Positions 25,861 to 35,552 of a DNA stretch of 64,000 bases are shown here, piece after piece. A program made the translations under genes and the position numbers. The stretch comes from Comamonas testosteroni. Its GTDB lineage: Bacteria > Pseudomonadota > Gammaproteobacteria > Burkholderiales > Burkholderiaceae_C. The notes beneath the pieces were generated by a model. It was not told the DNA's origin and did not search any database. It saw only the letters and a list, made by a program, of their open reading frames with translations. The stretch covers positions 4,072,481 to 4,136,480 of the forward strand of contig CP044131.1 in NCBI GenBank assembly GCA_008727115.1. The letters are read 5' to 3'. Each line of letters begins with the position of its first letter. Within the stretch, counting starts at the first letter, position 1.

Positions 25861-28800
25861 GTGTCCCTGAAGCCTGATTCGCCCTCTGAAATCCACGATG
25901 ACAGCCTCTATCTGGGCCGTTCTCTGGCACAGACTCGCATCGCCATTCGCGGCGCACGCACGCACAATCTCAAAAACATTGATCTGGACATCCCCCGCAA
26001 CCAGTTGGTGGTGATTACAGGCCTGTCGGGCTCGGGCAAGTCCAGTCTGGCCTTCGATACCTTGTATGCAGAGGGCCAGCGCCGCTATGTGGAAAGTCTC
26101 TCGGCCTATGCACGCCAGTTTCTGGGTCGACTGGACAAGCCCGATGTCGATCTGATCGAGGGCCTGTCGCCCGCCATCTCCATCGAGCAAAAGGCCACCA
26201 GCCACAACCCGCGCTCCACCGTGGGCACGGTGACCGAGATCAACGACTATCTGCGCCTGCTCTACGCCCGCGCGGGCACGCCGTTCTGCCCCGACCACAA
26301 TCTGCCGCTGCAGGCCCAGACCATCAGCCAGATGGTGGACAGCGTTCTGCAGCTGCCCGAAGACACCAAGCTGATGATCCTCGGCCCACTGGCGCGCGAG
26401 AAAAAGGGCGAGTTTGCGGAGTTGTTTGTACAGCTACAGGCTCAGGGTTATGTGCGCTTTCGCATCGACGGGCAGATTTACGACGCCCAGTCCCTGCCCA
26501 AGCTGGAAAAGAACGAGCGCCACAACATCGACGTGGTGATTGACCGCGTCAAAGTGCGTGAAGACATCAAGCAGCGCCTGGCCGAGAGCTTTGAGGCCGC
26601 ACTGCGAGCTGGTGGCAACGACGCCGGAGGTCGCGTGGTTGCGCTGGAGATGGACAGCGGCAAGGAGCATTTGTTCAGCGCCAAGTTCGCCTGCCCCATG
26701 TGCGACTACTCCCTGCCCGAGCTGGAGCCGCGCATTTTCTCGTTCAACTCGCCCATGGGGGCCTGCCAGGCCTGCGACGGCCTGGGCAACAGCGAGGACT
26801 TCGACCCCGACCGCGTCGTGCCCTTCCCGTCGCTGAGCCTGGCCAGCGGGGCCATCAAGGGCTGGGACAAGCGCAACAACTACTACTTTTCCATGCTGGA
26901 GAGCGTGGCCAAGCATTACGGCGTGAGCACCGAGACGCCGTTTGAAGAGCTGCCCGAGAAGGTGCGCGACGTCGTCCTCTGGGGCTCGGGCGATGAAGCC
27001 ATCTCTTTCAACTATGTTTTCGAGAGCGGCGAGCGCAAGGGCGAAGCCTTTATCAAGTCCCACCCATTCGAAGGCATCATCCCCAACATCAAGCGCCGCT
27101 ATCGCGAAACCGAATCCACGGTAGTCCGCGACGATCTGGCCAAGATGCGCAGCATCCGCAAGTGCCCCGAATGCGAGGGCACACGCCTGCGGCGCGAGGC
27201 ACGCTTTGTACGCGTGGGTGAAGGTGAGCAGGCGCGTTCCATCTATGAAGTCAGCCACGCCACGCTGAGCGATGCGCTGCACTGGTTCAAGCACCTGAAC
27301 ATGAGCGGCGCCAAGGCCGATATCGCCAGCAAGGTCGTGCGCGAAATCGCCTCGCGCCTGCTGTTCCTTAACGATGTGGGCCTGTCCTATCTGAGCCTGG
27401 ACCGCAGCGCCGATACGCTCTCTGGCGGCGAGGCCCAGCGCATTCGACTGGCCTCGCAGATCGGCTCAGGCCTGACCGGCGTGATGTACGTGCTCGATGA
27501 GCCATCGATTGGCCTGCACCAGCGCGACAACGACAAGCTGATTGCCACGCTGGAGCATCTGCGCGACATCGGCAACAGCGTGATCGTGGTCGAGCACGAC
27601 GAGGACATGATGCGCGCTGCCGATCAAGTCATCGACATGGGCCCCGGTGCCGGTGTGCACGGCGGCCGAGTCATGGCCCAAGGCACCTATGACGAAGTCA
27701 AGGCCAACCCCGATTCGCCCACGGGCCGCTACCTCAGCGGCATGCAAAGCATTCCCGTGCCCAAACGCCGCACCCCCTGGCTGCCAGTCGTCCGGAAAGC
27801 ACAAGAAGAGGTTTCCGAGAAGAAGTCGCACTTTCCCGTCACCGCCGCACAAAAGCGAGCGGCCCTCGATCAGGCACATTCCGACCTGCAGGCTCTGCGC
27901 ATAGAAGGCGCACGCGGTCACAACCTGAAGAATGTGACGGTGGACTTCCCTGTGGGCCTGCTGACTTGCGTAACCGGCGTTTCAGGCTCGGGCAAGTCCA
28001 CTTTGGTCAACGACACGCTGTACGCCGAAGCCGCACGCCAGGTGCACCGCGCAGGCACCGAGCCTGCGCCGCATGAGGACATCATCGGCATCGACTACTT
28101 TGACAAGGTCATCAACGTCGACCAGTCCCCCATAGGCCGCACGCCGCGCAGCAACCCAGCCACCTATACCGGCTTGTTCACACCCATCCGCGACCTAATG
28201 GCCGAGACCAACACCGCCAAGGAGCGAGGCTACGGGCCAGGCCGCTTCAGTTTCAACGTCTCCGGTGGCCGCTGCGAGGCCTGCCAGGGCGACGGCGTGG
28301 TCAAGGTGGAAATGCACTTTCTGCCCGATGTCTATGTGCCCTGCGATATCTGCCACGGTCTGCGCTACAACCGCGAGACACTGGAAGTGCTGTGGAAGGG
28401 CAAGAACATCTCGCAGATTCTGGAGATGACCGTCGAAGACGCCCACGCCTTCTTCAAGGATGTGCCCAGCATTGCGCGCAAGCTGCAGACGCTGCTGGAT
28501 GTGGGCCTGTCATACATCCGTCTGGGCCAGAGCGCCACCACGCTTTCGGGTGGCGAGGCCCAGCGTGTGAAGCTGGCGCAAGAGCTGAGCAAGCGCGACA
28601 CGGGCCGCACGCTCTACATCCTTGACGAGCCCACTACCGGCCTGCACTTTGCAGACATTGCCCTGCTTTTGAAGGTGCTGCACCAGCTGCGCGATGCGGG
28701 CAACACCATCGTCGTGATTGAGCACAACCTCGACGTCATCAAGACCGCTGACTGGCTGATCGACATGGGCCCAGAAGGTGGCTCGGGCGGCGGCCAGGTC

Positions 28801-28929
28801 GTGGCCGTGGGCACGCCCGAAGAGGTGGCCGCCAACCCCGCCAGCGTGACGGGCCGCTACCTCAAGCCCTATCTGGACAAGGCCGGTCAAGGAAAAAAAG
28901 CAGCAAAATCGGCCACAAGCCAAGACTGA
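25861..28929 (+). CDS. uvrA: Excinuclease ABC subunit A
   Basis: The 1022-residue protein is longer than E. coli UvrA (940), with about 20 extra N-terminal residues before [20 protein letters not shown]. It has two ABC ATPase halves: Walker [10 protein letters not shown] (about 54-62) and GVSGSGKST (about 706-714), and signature [12 protein letters not shown] and [12 protein letters not shown]. Zinc-finger pairs are CPMC...CQAC (about 279-304) and CEAC...CDIC (about 805-828). It finds bulky DNA damage with UvrB in nucleotide excision repair. The GTG start has GGAG five bases upstream. No SOS box was seen in the 160-bp upstream gap. uvrB and uvrC are not in the window. Confidence 0.97.
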   Translation: MSLKPDSPSEIHDDSLYLGRSLAQTRIAIRGARTHNLKNIDLDIPRNQLVVITGLSGSGKSSLAFDTLYAEGQRRYVESLSAYARQFLGRLDKPDVDLIEGLSPAISIEQKATSHNPRSTVGTVTEINDYLRLLYARAGTPFCPDHNLPLQAQTISQMVDSVLQLPEDTKLMILGPLAREKKGEFAELFVQLQAQGYVRFRIDGQIYDAQSLPKLEKNERHNIDVVIDRVKVREDIKQRLAESFEAALRAGGNDAGGRVVALEMDSGKEHLFSAKFACPMCDYSLPELEPRIFSFNSPMGACQACDGLGNSEDFDPDRVVPFPSLSLASGAIKGWDKRNNYYFSMLESVAKHYGVSTETPFEELPEKVRDVVLWGSGDEAISFNYVFESGERKGEAFIKSHPFEGIIPNIKRRYRETESTVVRDDLAKMRSIRKCPECEGTRLRREARFVRVGEGEQARSIYEVSHATLSDALHWFKHLNMSGAKADIASKVVREIASRLLFLNDVGLSYLSLDRSADTLSGGEAQRIRLASQIGSGLTGVMYVLDEPSIGLHQRDNDKLIATLEHLRDIGNSVIVVEHDEDMMRAADQVIDMGPGAGVHGGRVMAQGTYDEVKANPDSPTGRYLSGMQSIPVPKRRTPWLPVVRKAQEEVSEKKSHFPVTAAQKRAALDQAHSDLQALRIEGARGHNLKNVTVDFPVGLLTCVTGVSGSGKSTLVNDTLYAEAARQVHRAGTEPAPHEDIIGIDYFDKVINVDQSPIGRTPRSNPATYTGLFTPIRDLMAETNTAKERGYGPGRFSFNVSGGRCEACQGDGVVKVEMHFLPDVYVPCDICHGLRYNRETLEVLWKGKNISQILEMTVEDAHAFFKDVPSIARKLQTLLDVGLSYIRLGQSATTLSGGEAQRVKLAQELSKRDTGRTLYILDEPTTGLHFADIALLLKVLHQLRDAGNTIVVIEHNLDVIKTADWLIDMGPEGGSGGGQVVAVGTPEEVAANPASVTGRYLKPYLDKAGQGKKAAKSATSQD

Positions 28930-28985
28930 TAAAGCGCATACAGCTATGCAAACCATAGCTGCATAACGCCGATGGAGAGATGAAG

Positions 28986-30158
28986 ATGCAAAACGACGTA
29001 TGGGATTTTGTGATTGTGGGCGCTGGCATGGCCGGTGCCTCCACAGCCTGGCAACTGGCCCAGAGCGGCGGAGATACGCCCCCTTCCGTGCTGGTGCTGG
29101 AGCGCGAATCCCAGCCCGGCTATCACACCACCGGCCGCTCCGCGGCATTGTTCGAGGAGCATTACGGCCCCGAGCAAGTCCAGGCCCTGACCCGCGCCAG
29201 CCGCGCCTTTTATGACGCACCGCCCGCAGGTTTTGCCGAGGCACCCATCCTCACTCCACGCGGTGTGCTCTATGTGGGCACGGCAGAGCAAAAAGAACTG
29301 GTCGATGCCGCCTATGCCGAGGCCGTCATCCACTCCCCCGATGCCCAGCGCCTGAGTGCCGAGCAACTCAAGGCCCTGGTGCCCATCCTCAACACCGATG
29401 TACTGGTAGACGGTTTTCTGGACAGCGGTGCGCGCGATATCGACGTGCATGGCCTGCACCAGGGCTATATCCGCGGCCTGCGCCAGCGCGGCGGCGACCT
29501 GTGGTGCAACGCTGCGGTCGAGGGCATTACCCGTGTCAACGAGCTTTGGCACATCGCCCTGCCCAAAGGCTTGAGCGTTAGAGCCAAGGTCATCATCAAC
29601 GCCGCTGGCGCCTGGGTGGATGGCATTGCCGTCATGGCAGGAGCAGCCACCATCGGCATCACGCCCAAACGCCGCAGCGCCTTCACCTTCAGCACCCCCG
29701 AAGGTCTGGATGCCACGCACTGGCCCGCCATCATCAGCGCCGATGAAAACTGGTACATCAAGCCCGATGCCGGCCAGTTGCTGGGCTCTCCCGCCAACGC
29801 CGACCCGGTTGCGCCGCATGATGTGGTGCCCGAAGAGCTGGACATTGCCACCGGCATCTATCACATCGAAGAAGCGACCACGCTGCAAATCCGCCGCCCG
29901 TCTCACACCTGGGCCGGCCTGCGCAGCTTTGTGGCCGATGGTGAACTGGTCATCGGCTGGGATGCCTCACCCACGCCCGTCCCAGGCTTTTTCTGGGTGG
30001 CCGCCCAGGGTGGCTACGGCATCCAGAGCGCCGCCGGCTACAGCCTGCTGGCGCGCAATCTGCTGCTGGGCGAGCCTTTGCATGCCTCGCTTGCGCAGCA
30101 GAAGGTGAATGTGGGGGCAGTGTCGCCTTCGCGTTGTCAGCTGACGACTCAGAATTAA
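28986..30158 (+). CDS. FAD-dependent oxidoreductase (DAO family)
   Basis: The 390-residue protein opens with a dinucleotide-binding fold VWDFVIVGAGMAGASTAWQL (GxGxxGxS) and an ADP-ribose Glu in LVLERESQPGYHTTGRSAA. It ends with FFWVAAQGGYGIQSAAGYSL, typical of glycine/D-amino-acid oxidase-type flavoproteins. The likely reaction is oxidation of an amine or hydroxy acid; the substrate is not predictable. ATG 28986 is preferred because GGAGAG lies at optimal distance; ATG 28980 would sit on top of it. The gene follows uvrA by 56 bp and is probably read with it. A family A repeat follows. Confidence 0.85.
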   Translation: MQNDVWDFVIVGAGMAGASTAWQLAQSGGDTPPSVLVLERESQPGYHTTGRSAALFEEHYGPEQVQALTRASRAFYDAPPAGFAEAPILTPRGVLYVGTAEQKELVDAAYAEAVIHSPDAQRLSAEQLKALVPILNTDVLVDGFLDSGARDIDVHGLHQGYIRGLRQRGGDLWCNAAVEGITRVNELWHIALPKGLSVRAKVIINAAGAWVDGIAVMAGAATIGITPKRRSAFTFSTPEGLDATHWPAIISADENWYIKPDAGQLLGSPANADPVAPHDVVPEELDIATGIYHIEEATTLQIRRPSHTWAGLRSFVADGELVIGWDASPTPVPGFFWVAAQGGYGIQSAAGYSLLARNLLLGEPLHASLAQQKVNVGAVSPSRCQLTTQN

Positions 30159-30205
30159 TAGCTGTTGGCGCTTTATGCGATTGGACGTTAGCTTGATTCT
30201 TGCCT
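30155..30205 (+). repeat. Family A repeat copy
   Basis: TTAATAGCTGTTGGCGCTTT..GGACGTTAGCTTGATTCTTG directly follows the oxidoreductase stop. A GC-rich remnant (GGGCTCGGCTGGCGGGCCGATGCC, about 30226-30250) resembles the edge of the long repeat at 21050. Confidence 0.55.
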
Positions 30206-30335
30206 GATCTCCGTTCAGGGAGACGGGGCTCGGCTGGCGGGCCGATGCCCGCCTTCTGCCCATCAATCAAGCAAGTCGTAAAAAAATCAACTAAAAACTG
30301 CCTAAAACACAGGCACAGCAAGCACCAGCAGCTAT

Positions 30336-30374
30336 CAAAAACAAACGACCTGCGCTCCTCAAAGCACAGGCCGT
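30336..30374 (-). terminator. Terminator after the Bug protein gene
   Basis: On the minus strand, ACGGCCTGTGCT-TTGAGG-AGCGCAGGTCGT (12 bp with G-U pairs) is followed by TTGTTTTTG. Confidence 0.8.
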
Positions 30375-30414
30375 TTCACCAACTCACAGCAGCCTCAGGC
30401 CGCATTAAGTCAGA

Positions 30415-31398
30415 TCAGTTCTCGATCTTGGCAAACTGCACAATCTTGGTGTACTTGGCGATCTCCGCGTTGATGTACTTGCCTGCATCCACCTTGGGAT
30501 CGGCCACCACATTGCCGGTTTCTTCCATCTTCTTGCGGAACTCGGGCGAGGCCATCACCTCATCCAGCGCATGCTTGAGCTTGGCAGCAATGGGAGCAGG
30601 CAGGCCCTTGGGGGCCATCATGGCGAACCAGCTATTGATGTCCACGTTCTTGAACTGTGGCAGCTCGGACAGCGCAGGAATGTCGGGCGTGATGGCCGAG
30701 CGCTTGGCTTCGGTCGTACCCAATGCGACGACCTTGCCAGCCTTGATCTGGGGCAGCCCAGAAGACAGCACAAACACACCAAACTCGATATTGCTGCCGA
30801 CCAGGTCGGTGGTCAGAGGCGCCACCCCCTTATAGGGCACGTGCATCATGTGCAGCTTGCCCTGCTCCTTGACCAGTTCACCCGCCAGATGCAGGGCTGT
30901 GCCTACGCCGGAGCTGCCATAGCTGAACTTGTCGGGGTTCTTGGAAACCAGGCTCACAAACTCGGCCGCGTTCTTCACGCCTGCCTTGTGCGAAGCCACC
31001 AGCACCATGGGCTGCGAACCCACCAGGCCGATGGGCGTGAAATCGCCGATGTTGTACTTCACCGCCTTGTTGATGAGCTTGGCAATGGCCAGTTCATTGT
31101 TGGCACCTACCAGGATGGTGTAGCCATCGGGCTGGGCCTTGGCCACTTTTTGCGCGCCAATGACGCCACCGGCACCGCCCAGGTTTTCCACCACCACGGG
31201 CTGGCCCAGTTTCTTGGCCAGTCCATCCGCCACCAGGCGACCCACGAGGTCGGTACTGCCACCTGCAGGGTAGCCCACGACCATGGTGATGGCCTTGCTG
31301 GGGTAGTTGTCAGAGGCGAAAGCGGGAGTCGCAACGGCAGCGGCCATCAGCAGACCTGCGGCGATGGTGGTGCGGCGGAGCATGTTTGTTTTTTGCAT
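30415..31398 (-). CDS. Bug/TctC-family periplasmic substrate-binding protein
   Basis: The 327-residue protein has a signal peptide (MLRRTTIAAGLLMAAAVATP, cleaved near AFA/SDNY) and the tripartite tricarboxylate transporter receptor signature: YPSKAITMVVGYPAGGSTDL, VVVENLGGAGGVIGAQKVAK and PDGYTILVGA. It binds a carboxylate in the periplasm for a TctAB-type carrier, but no carrier genes are adjacent; such orphan receptors are very abundant in Comamonas and Bordetella. The LysR regulator at 31614-32519 lies upstream in the same direction. Starts at 31398 (MQKTN) or 31383 (MLRRT) are both possible. The ligand is unknown. Confidence 0.9.
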   Translation of the reverse strand: MQKTNMLRRTTIAAGLLMAAAVATPAFASDNYPSKAITMVVGYPAGGSTDLVGRLVADGLAKKLGQPVVVENLGGAGGVIGAQKVAKAQPDGYTILVGANNELAIAKLINKAVKYNIGDFTPIGLVGSQPMVLVASHKAGVKNAAEFVSLVSKNPDKFSYGSSGVGTALHLAGELVKEQGKLHMMHVPYKGVAPLTTDLVGSNIEFGVFVLSSGLPQIKAGKVVALGTTEAKRSAITPDIPALSELPQFKNVDINSWFAMMAPKGLPAPIAAKLKHALDEVMASPEFRKKMEETGNVVADPKVDAGKYINAEIAKYTKIVQFAKIEN

Positions 31399-31613
31399 GA
31401 GATTATTCGGAATCTGTATGAGGGCAATTGTGCGAATACAGAGAAAGACTTTTTGTGCCGATAGCGCACATCTTCGTGCCATTTCGGCACATAAGCTCGA
31501 CATGGGCCCGCCTTGGCTTCTCTGTCATGCACGCGTAACTGCATCGCAGCCACGCCATTGGTTGTTTTCACTCTGAAAGTGGGCTTGAGCGTCCAGGGCG
31601 TGGACTTGCATCA

Positions 31614-32519
31614 CTAGCCCGTGATGTCGCTCCAGAACTGCTCGGCAGCGGTGCTCAGGCGACGCTTGGGTCGATACAGACGCACATCGAAATGCACGTC
31701 AAGACTGCTATCTCCCGCTACCGCCAGCCTGCCGTCCTGACAATCCCTATGCACCATGGACCAAGGCATCCAGGCCACGCCCAGGCCCTTGAGCACGTAC
31801 TCGTAATTGGCATCGGCCGAGTCACAGTCTATGCAGCGTCGCAGCCTGGGCAGCAGCGGATGATTGGCCAGATGGTCTTCCACCAGCCGCCCCAGCGCCA
31901 TGCTGTGCGAGAACGCCAGATACGGCACCGGACTGGAGCCGGGCAGCAAGGCCCGGGCCAGCGCAAACAAAGGCCGCCCTTGCGCATCTGCCCTGGCCAC
32001 AGGCACCAGCTTGTCGCTCATGACATTCACATGGCTGAACTGGCGAGCATCGAGCCGCACGGCAATCGCCGCATGGTGGTAGAGCAAGGAGAAGCTGACT
32101 TCGCCGCGCTGCAGCATGTGCACGGTTTCGTCGAGGGTGCGGGTAATGACCCTCACCTCCGCCACCTGCAGCACCCCGCTATAACGAGCCAGCCAGTCGG
32201 CCACGATGGTGCGGGCCAGCGTACGCCCCGTGGCCAGCGTGATCACATGCGCCTGGCGCCCGGCCACGGCCTGCAGCTCGTCATGCGACTGGGCCAGCGT
32301 GCGCACCATCTGCTCGGCGGTGTCGCGAAAGACCTCTCCGGCAGGAGTCAGGCGCACAGGACCGCCTCCCGACTCGATCAGCGGTGTGCCAGCCCATTCC
32401 TCCAGCGCTCTGATGCGTCGGCCAAAGGCGGGATGAGTGACATGGCGCAGCTCTGCCGCACGGGTAAAGCTGCGCTCCTGGGCCAGGAGCAGAAAGTCTT
32501 CCAGCCATTTGCTTTGCAT
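31614..32519 (-). CDS. LysR-family transcriptional regulator
   Basis: The 301-residue protein has an N-terminal winged helix-turn-helix (MQSKWLEDFLLLAQERSFTR; AAELRHVTHPAFGRRIRALE; GTPLIES) and a C-terminal effector-binding domain (about residues 90-295, periplasmic-binding-protein fold). The RHVTHPAFGRRI recognition helix is of the group that often replaces the usual Ser/Gln. It lies about 215 bp upstream of the Bug receptor gene in the same orientation, suggesting it could control that gene, but no T-N11-A box was assigned. It starts 18 bases downstream of the pyrF stop, with GCAAAG as a poor ribosome site. Confidence 0.9.
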   Translation of the reverse strand: MQSKWLEDFLLLAQERSFTRAAELRHVTHPAFGRRIRALEEWAGTPLIESGGGPVRLTPAGEVFRDTAEQMVRTLAQSHDELQAVAGRQAHVITLATGRTLARTIVADWLARYSGVLQVAEVRVITRTLDETVHMLQRGEVSFSLLYHHAAIAVRLDARQFSHVNVMSDKLVPVARADAQGRPLFALARALLPGSSPVPYLAFSHSMALGRLVEDHLANHPLLPRLRRCIDCDSADANYEYVLKGLGVAWMPWSMVHRDCQDGRLAVAGDSSLDVHFDVRLYRPKRRLSTAAEQFWSDITG

Positions 32520-32537
32520 GGCCAGAGACCTTGCCTA

Positions 32538-33365
32538 TCAGGAGTTGGCTGCAGCCTGCAGCGTGGCACGTGTCGCCATGGCCGCTTCGCGTGCCGCCTT
32601 GGCAAAGTCATCGCCCTGGCCCGCATACAGAATAGCGCGCGAGGAGTTGATGATGATGGGGCCACCACCGATCTTGGCAGCCTTCACGGTCGCCACAGCA
32701 TCGCCGCCCTGAGCACCCACACCGGGGATCAGCAGGGGCAGCGTGGGAGCCACGGCGCGCACACGCTCGATCTCGTGCGGGCGGGTAGCACCCACCACCA
32801 GACCCAGCTGGCCGTTGGTGTTCCAGGGTCCCTGCGCCAGCTTGGCCACATGTTCAAACATATGGGGGTTGCCGGGCACATCGGCCAAGGTCTGGGCCTG
32901 CAGGTCATCACCGCCGGGGTTGGAGGTGCGGCACAGCAGGAAGGCACCCTTGCCCTCGTACTTGAGGTAGGGCGTGATGGAGTCAAAGCCCATGAAGGGC
33001 GAGAGCGTCACGGCATCGGCGCCATAGCGCTCAAAAGCTTCCTTGGCGTACTGCTCGGCAGTGGAGCCGATATCGCCGCGCTTGGCATCCAGAATCACCG
33101 GCACATGGGGTGCAACCTTGCGCATATGGGCCATCAGCTTTTCCAGCTGATCTTCGGCGCGATGGGCGGCGAAGTAGGCGATCTGGGGCTTGAAGCTGTT
33201 GACCAGATCATGGGTGGCATCGACGATGGCTGCACAGAAGTCGTAGATCTTGGAAGCATCGCCCTTCATGGCGCCGGGAAAGCGGCTGGGTTCAGGGTCC
33301 AGACCCACGCACAGCATGGAGTCATTGCGCGTGGACGCGTCGCGCAGCATGTCGATAAAAGTCAT
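32538..33365 (-). CDS. pyrF: Orotidine 5'-phosphate decarboxylase (type 2)
   Basis: The 275-residue enzyme has the catalytic motif [20 protein letters not shown] (Asp-x-Lys-x-x-Asp) and a C-terminal phosphate-binding [13 protein letters not shown]. It makes UMP from OMP, the last step of de novo pyrimidine synthesis. Length and sequence place it with the mycobacterial/Burkholderiales type 2 OMPDC. ATG 33365 is chosen; a longer frame reaches 33509 only by translating the 16-bp tandem repeat. LysR and pyrF are spaced by 18 bp. Confidence 0.96.
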   Translation of the reverse strand: MTFIDMLRDASTRNDSMLCVGLDPEPSRFPGAMKGDASKIYDFCAAIVDATHDLVNSFKPQIAYFAAHRAEDQLEKLMAHMRKVAPHVPVILDAKRGDIGSTAEQYAKEAFERYGADAVTLSPFMGFDSITPYLKYEGKGAFLLCRTSNPGGDDLQAQTLADVPGNPHMFEHVAKLAQGPWNTNGQLGLVVGATRPHEIERVRAVAPTLPLLIPGVGAQGGDAVATVKAAKIGGGPIIINSSRAILYAGQGDDFAKAAREAAMATRATLQAAANS

Positions 33366-33434
33366 AAAGGGCGATTTTAATTGCTCGCCCCTTCCAAGCC
33401 CGGCCACAGGTTTTGCGGCTTGCGGCAAGCCGCA

Positions 33435-33498
33435 AACCAACACACACCAAAACCAACACACACCAAAACCAACACACACCAAAACCGCCCCACCCCAA
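33435..33498. repeat. Tandem repeat, 16-bp unit, three perfect copies plus a diverged fourth
   Basis: AACCAACACACACCAA occurs at 33435, 33451 and 33467 without change, followed by AACCGCCCCACCCCAA. It lies in the pyrF / EamA divergent gap. The plus strand is free of G. It may be a slippage-prone microsatellite near the pyrF promoter. Confidence 0.9.
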
Positions 33499-33520
33499 AA
33501 CTGGCACACCCCAACAAAGA

Positions 33521-33596
33521 GACAGCGAGCAAGCGCCGCCGCGCAGCGATGCTGTCGTCCCCCTTGGGGGAAGGCGCGAAGCGCCTCAGGGGGGAG
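33521..33596 (+). repeat. Family B repeat copy before the EamA gene
   Basis: GACAGCGAGCAAGCGCCGCC...GCTGTCGTCCCCCTTGGGGGAAGGCGCGAAGCGCCTCAGGGGGGAG. Its GGGGGGAG edge lies 10-12 bases before the EamA ATG (33608) and may serve as its ribosome binding site. Confidence 0.85.
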
Positions 33597-33607
33597 ATAA
33601 TCCAGTC

Positions 33608-34489
33608 ATGCCTTCGTTCACCCCCAGACAACTCATTCTTCTCGTTCTTCTGACCATCGTCTGGGGCCTGAACTGGCCTGTGATGAAGCTGGGCGTGCAG
33701 CACTTTCCGCCTCTGTCTTTCCGCATGGTCAGCATGTGGATCGGCCTGCCCATCCTGGCCGTCTTTGTCGCCAGCAAAGGCTTGCCGCTGACCATTCCGC
33801 GCAGCTACTGGGGCCAGCTGGCCAAGCTCACGCTGTTCAACATGGTGCTGTGGCACTGCCTGATCATCATCGCCATCCCCACACTCTCCAGCGGGCGCGC
33901 AGCGATTCTGGGCTACACCATGCCTATTTTTTCAGCAGTCTTTGGCAGCCTGTTCTTCAGGGACAAACTGGGCCCGCGCGCCTGGGCGGGCGTAGGTGCT
34001 GCTTTTGCCGGCGTGTTGCTGCTGCTGTGGCATGAGGTCGGTGCGCTTGGCAGCAAGCCCCTGGGCGTGACACTGATGCTGATTGCCGCCGCAGGCTGGG
34101 CCTGGGGCACGCAGCTGCTGCGCCGTGCCGAAGCGCCCGTGCCGCTGATGACACTGTCGCTATGGATGGTGGCGCTGACCACGGTGGTGCTGACGGTGCT
34201 GGCTTTTGTTTTTGAACGAAAACAATGGCATGCGCCCGACCAGAGCGCGATTGCTGCTATCGCTTTTAATGGCGTGCTGGTGCTGGGCTTTGCCCAGGCC
34301 GTGTGGTTCTACCTGGCCCGCAGCCTGCCACCCGTGGCATCGACCCTGAGCGTGATGATGATCCCCGTGCTGGGCGTGTTTGCGGGCGCATGGTGGCTCG
34401 AAGAGGTGCTGCACTGGCAGGACTGGACGGCCGTCTGCCTGATGGTGGTGGCGATTGCGTCGGTGCTGTGGCCTAGCAAGAAGGCTTGA
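33608..34489 (+). CDS. EamA/DMT-superfamily transporter
   Basis: The 293-residue protein has ten predicted membrane helices arranged as two EamA repeats (opening LILLVLLTIVWGLNWPVMKL; second repeat from LGVTLMLIAAAGWAWGTQLL). The helix-1 motif WGLNWPVMK is typical. Members export amino acids or other small metabolites; the substrate is not predictable. The start at 33608 (MPSFTPRQ) excludes repeat-derived codons present in the longer frame from 33413. The gene is divergent from pyrF and has no operon partner. Confidence 0.87.
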   Translation: MPSFTPRQLILLVLLTIVWGLNWPVMKLGVQHFPPLSFRMVSMWIGLPILAVFVASKGLPLTIPRSYWGQLAKLTLFNMVLWHCLIIIAIPTLSSGRAAILGYTMPIFSAVFGSLFFRDKLGPRAWAGVGAAFAGVLLLLWHEVGALGSKPLGVTLMLIAAAGWAWGTQLLRRAEAPVPLMTLSLWMVALTTVVLTVLAFVFERKQWHAPDQSAIAAIAFNGVLVLGFAQAVWFYLARSLPPVASTLSVMMIPVLGVFAGAWWLEEVLHWQDWTAVCLMVVAIASVLWPSKKA

Positions 34490-34492
34490 GGA

Positions 34493-34660
34493 TTTTTGAT
34501 GCTCTGGCGCTTATGGATAAAGCGGATATAGCTATCATTTTTAATACTGCTTTTTGCTGGAGAACAGAGACCCACTCTCTGAACGTCAATCAGGCCCACT
34601 GCAAAAAATGAATCAAATCAGCATCTAGCCCAATCACAGAAAGCGTCAGCAGCTACAAAA
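34493..34660. repeat. Two family A repeats in opposite orientation
   Basis: GATTTTTGATGCTCTGGCGC..GATATAGCTATCATTTTTAA (34493-34545) and, inverted, CATCTAGCCC...AAAGCGTCAGCAGCTACAAA (34601-34660). No gene lies between them. Confidence 0.55.
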
Positions 34661-34702
34661 ACAAAAGCGCACTGTGCTCCCACAGTGCGCTTTTTTATTC
34701 AG
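34655..34702. terminator. Bidirectional terminator between EamA and the second terC
   Basis: AAAAGCGCACTGTG-CTCC-CACAGTGCGCTTTTTT is a perfect stem with A and T runs on the two sides; it serves both converging genes. Confidence 0.92.
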
Positions 34703-34714
34703 AGAAAGAAGGCT

Positions 34715-35404
34715 TTAAGCTGCAACTTCCTGCTTGGCCCCACGTGCCTGCATGAGCTTGCCCAGCCCCACCACCAGCACCGCGCCAGCTGCAGCTGCCA
34801 CGTAGTGCAACCAGGGGTGGGCCACGATGACGCCGTGCAGCAAGTTGTCGTTCATGATGGTTTCGCCGCCCACCCAGCCGATCAGAGCCGCGCCCAGCGT
34901 GATGATGACGGGGAAGCGCTCCATCAGCTTGATCATCAGCGTAGAGCCAAAGATCACCAGGGGAATGGAGATAGCCAGACCCAGGATCAGCAGCACCATA
35001 TTGCCCTGGGCAGTAGCGGCCACGGCAATCACGTTGTCCAGGCTCATCACCAGATCGGCGATCAGAATAGTGCGAATGGCGGCCAGCATGGAGCCATTGC
35101 CCTTGGATTCGCCTTCTTCGTCATCGCCACCGGTCAGCAGCTGATAACCAATCCACAGCAGCAGGCAGCCGCCCACCACTTGCAGGAAGGACAACTCCAG
35201 CAACTTGGCGGCCACCACGGTCAGCACAATGCGCAGCACCACGGCGGCGCCAGAGCCAAACATGATGGCTTTTTTCTGCTGCTGAGGAGGGAGAGAACGC
35301 GCTGCAAGCGCGATGACGACGGCGTTGTCGCCAGAGAGGATGATGTTGATCCAGACGATCTTCACCAGGCCGATCCAGAAGTCGGCGCTATTCAAGATTT
35401 CCAT
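34715..35404 (-). CDS. TerC-family membrane protein, second copy
   Basis: The 229-residue protein has about seven membrane helices and the TerC motifs LSGDNAVVIALAARSLPPQQ and IADLVMSLDNVIAVAATAQG. The loop GGDDEEGESKG resembles the acidic loop of metal exporters. It is shorter and more diverged than the paralogue at 16862, and no yybP-ykoY element lies upstream, so it is likely under other control. ATG 35404 follows GTGGAG at good spacing; a GTG start at 35416 would place the codon on that ribosome site. A transport role for Mn2+ is inferred from family knowledge. Confidence 0.9.
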   Translation of the reverse strand: MEILNSADFWIGLVKIVWINIILSGDNAVVIALAARSLPPQQQKKAIMFGSGAAVVLRIVLTVVAAKLLELSFLQVVGGCLLLWIGYQLLTGGDDEEGESKGNGSMLAAIRTILIADLVMSLDNVIAVAATAQGNMVLLILGLAISIPLVIFGSTLMIKLMERFPVIITLGAALIGWVGGETIMNDNLLHGVIVAHPWLHYVAAAAGAVLVVGLGKLMQARGAKQEVAA

Positions 35405-35429
35405 TGTTGACTCCACTGTTATGAATATG

Positions 35430-35459
35430 AAAGCGCCGCATGAAGCGGCGCTTTCTTTT
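35430..35459 (-). terminator. Hairpin after sucD / before the second terC
   Basis: AAAGCGCCGC-ATGA-AGCGGCGCTTT is a strong stem; the T-run is clear on the plus strand and weak on the minus strand, so termination of sucD here is probable but not certain. Confidence 0.6.
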
Positions 35460-35552
35460 AAGAGTGGAGGCAGTTTAGGGGCCGTCAGACCCCTCGCCCG
35501 TTCGTAATACTGCGTAAATTTTTACGCCGTATCACGAACTTCTGCACAGGGC

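Noticed and set aside
33435..33498. Possible CRISPR array
   Set aside because: The units are directly adjacent, with no spacers, and there are no cas genes.
35405..35552. yybP-ykoY riboswitch before the second terC
   Set aside because: The gap is too short and contains only a hairpin and a ribosome site; no GGGGAGTAG or GCAAGACC motif.
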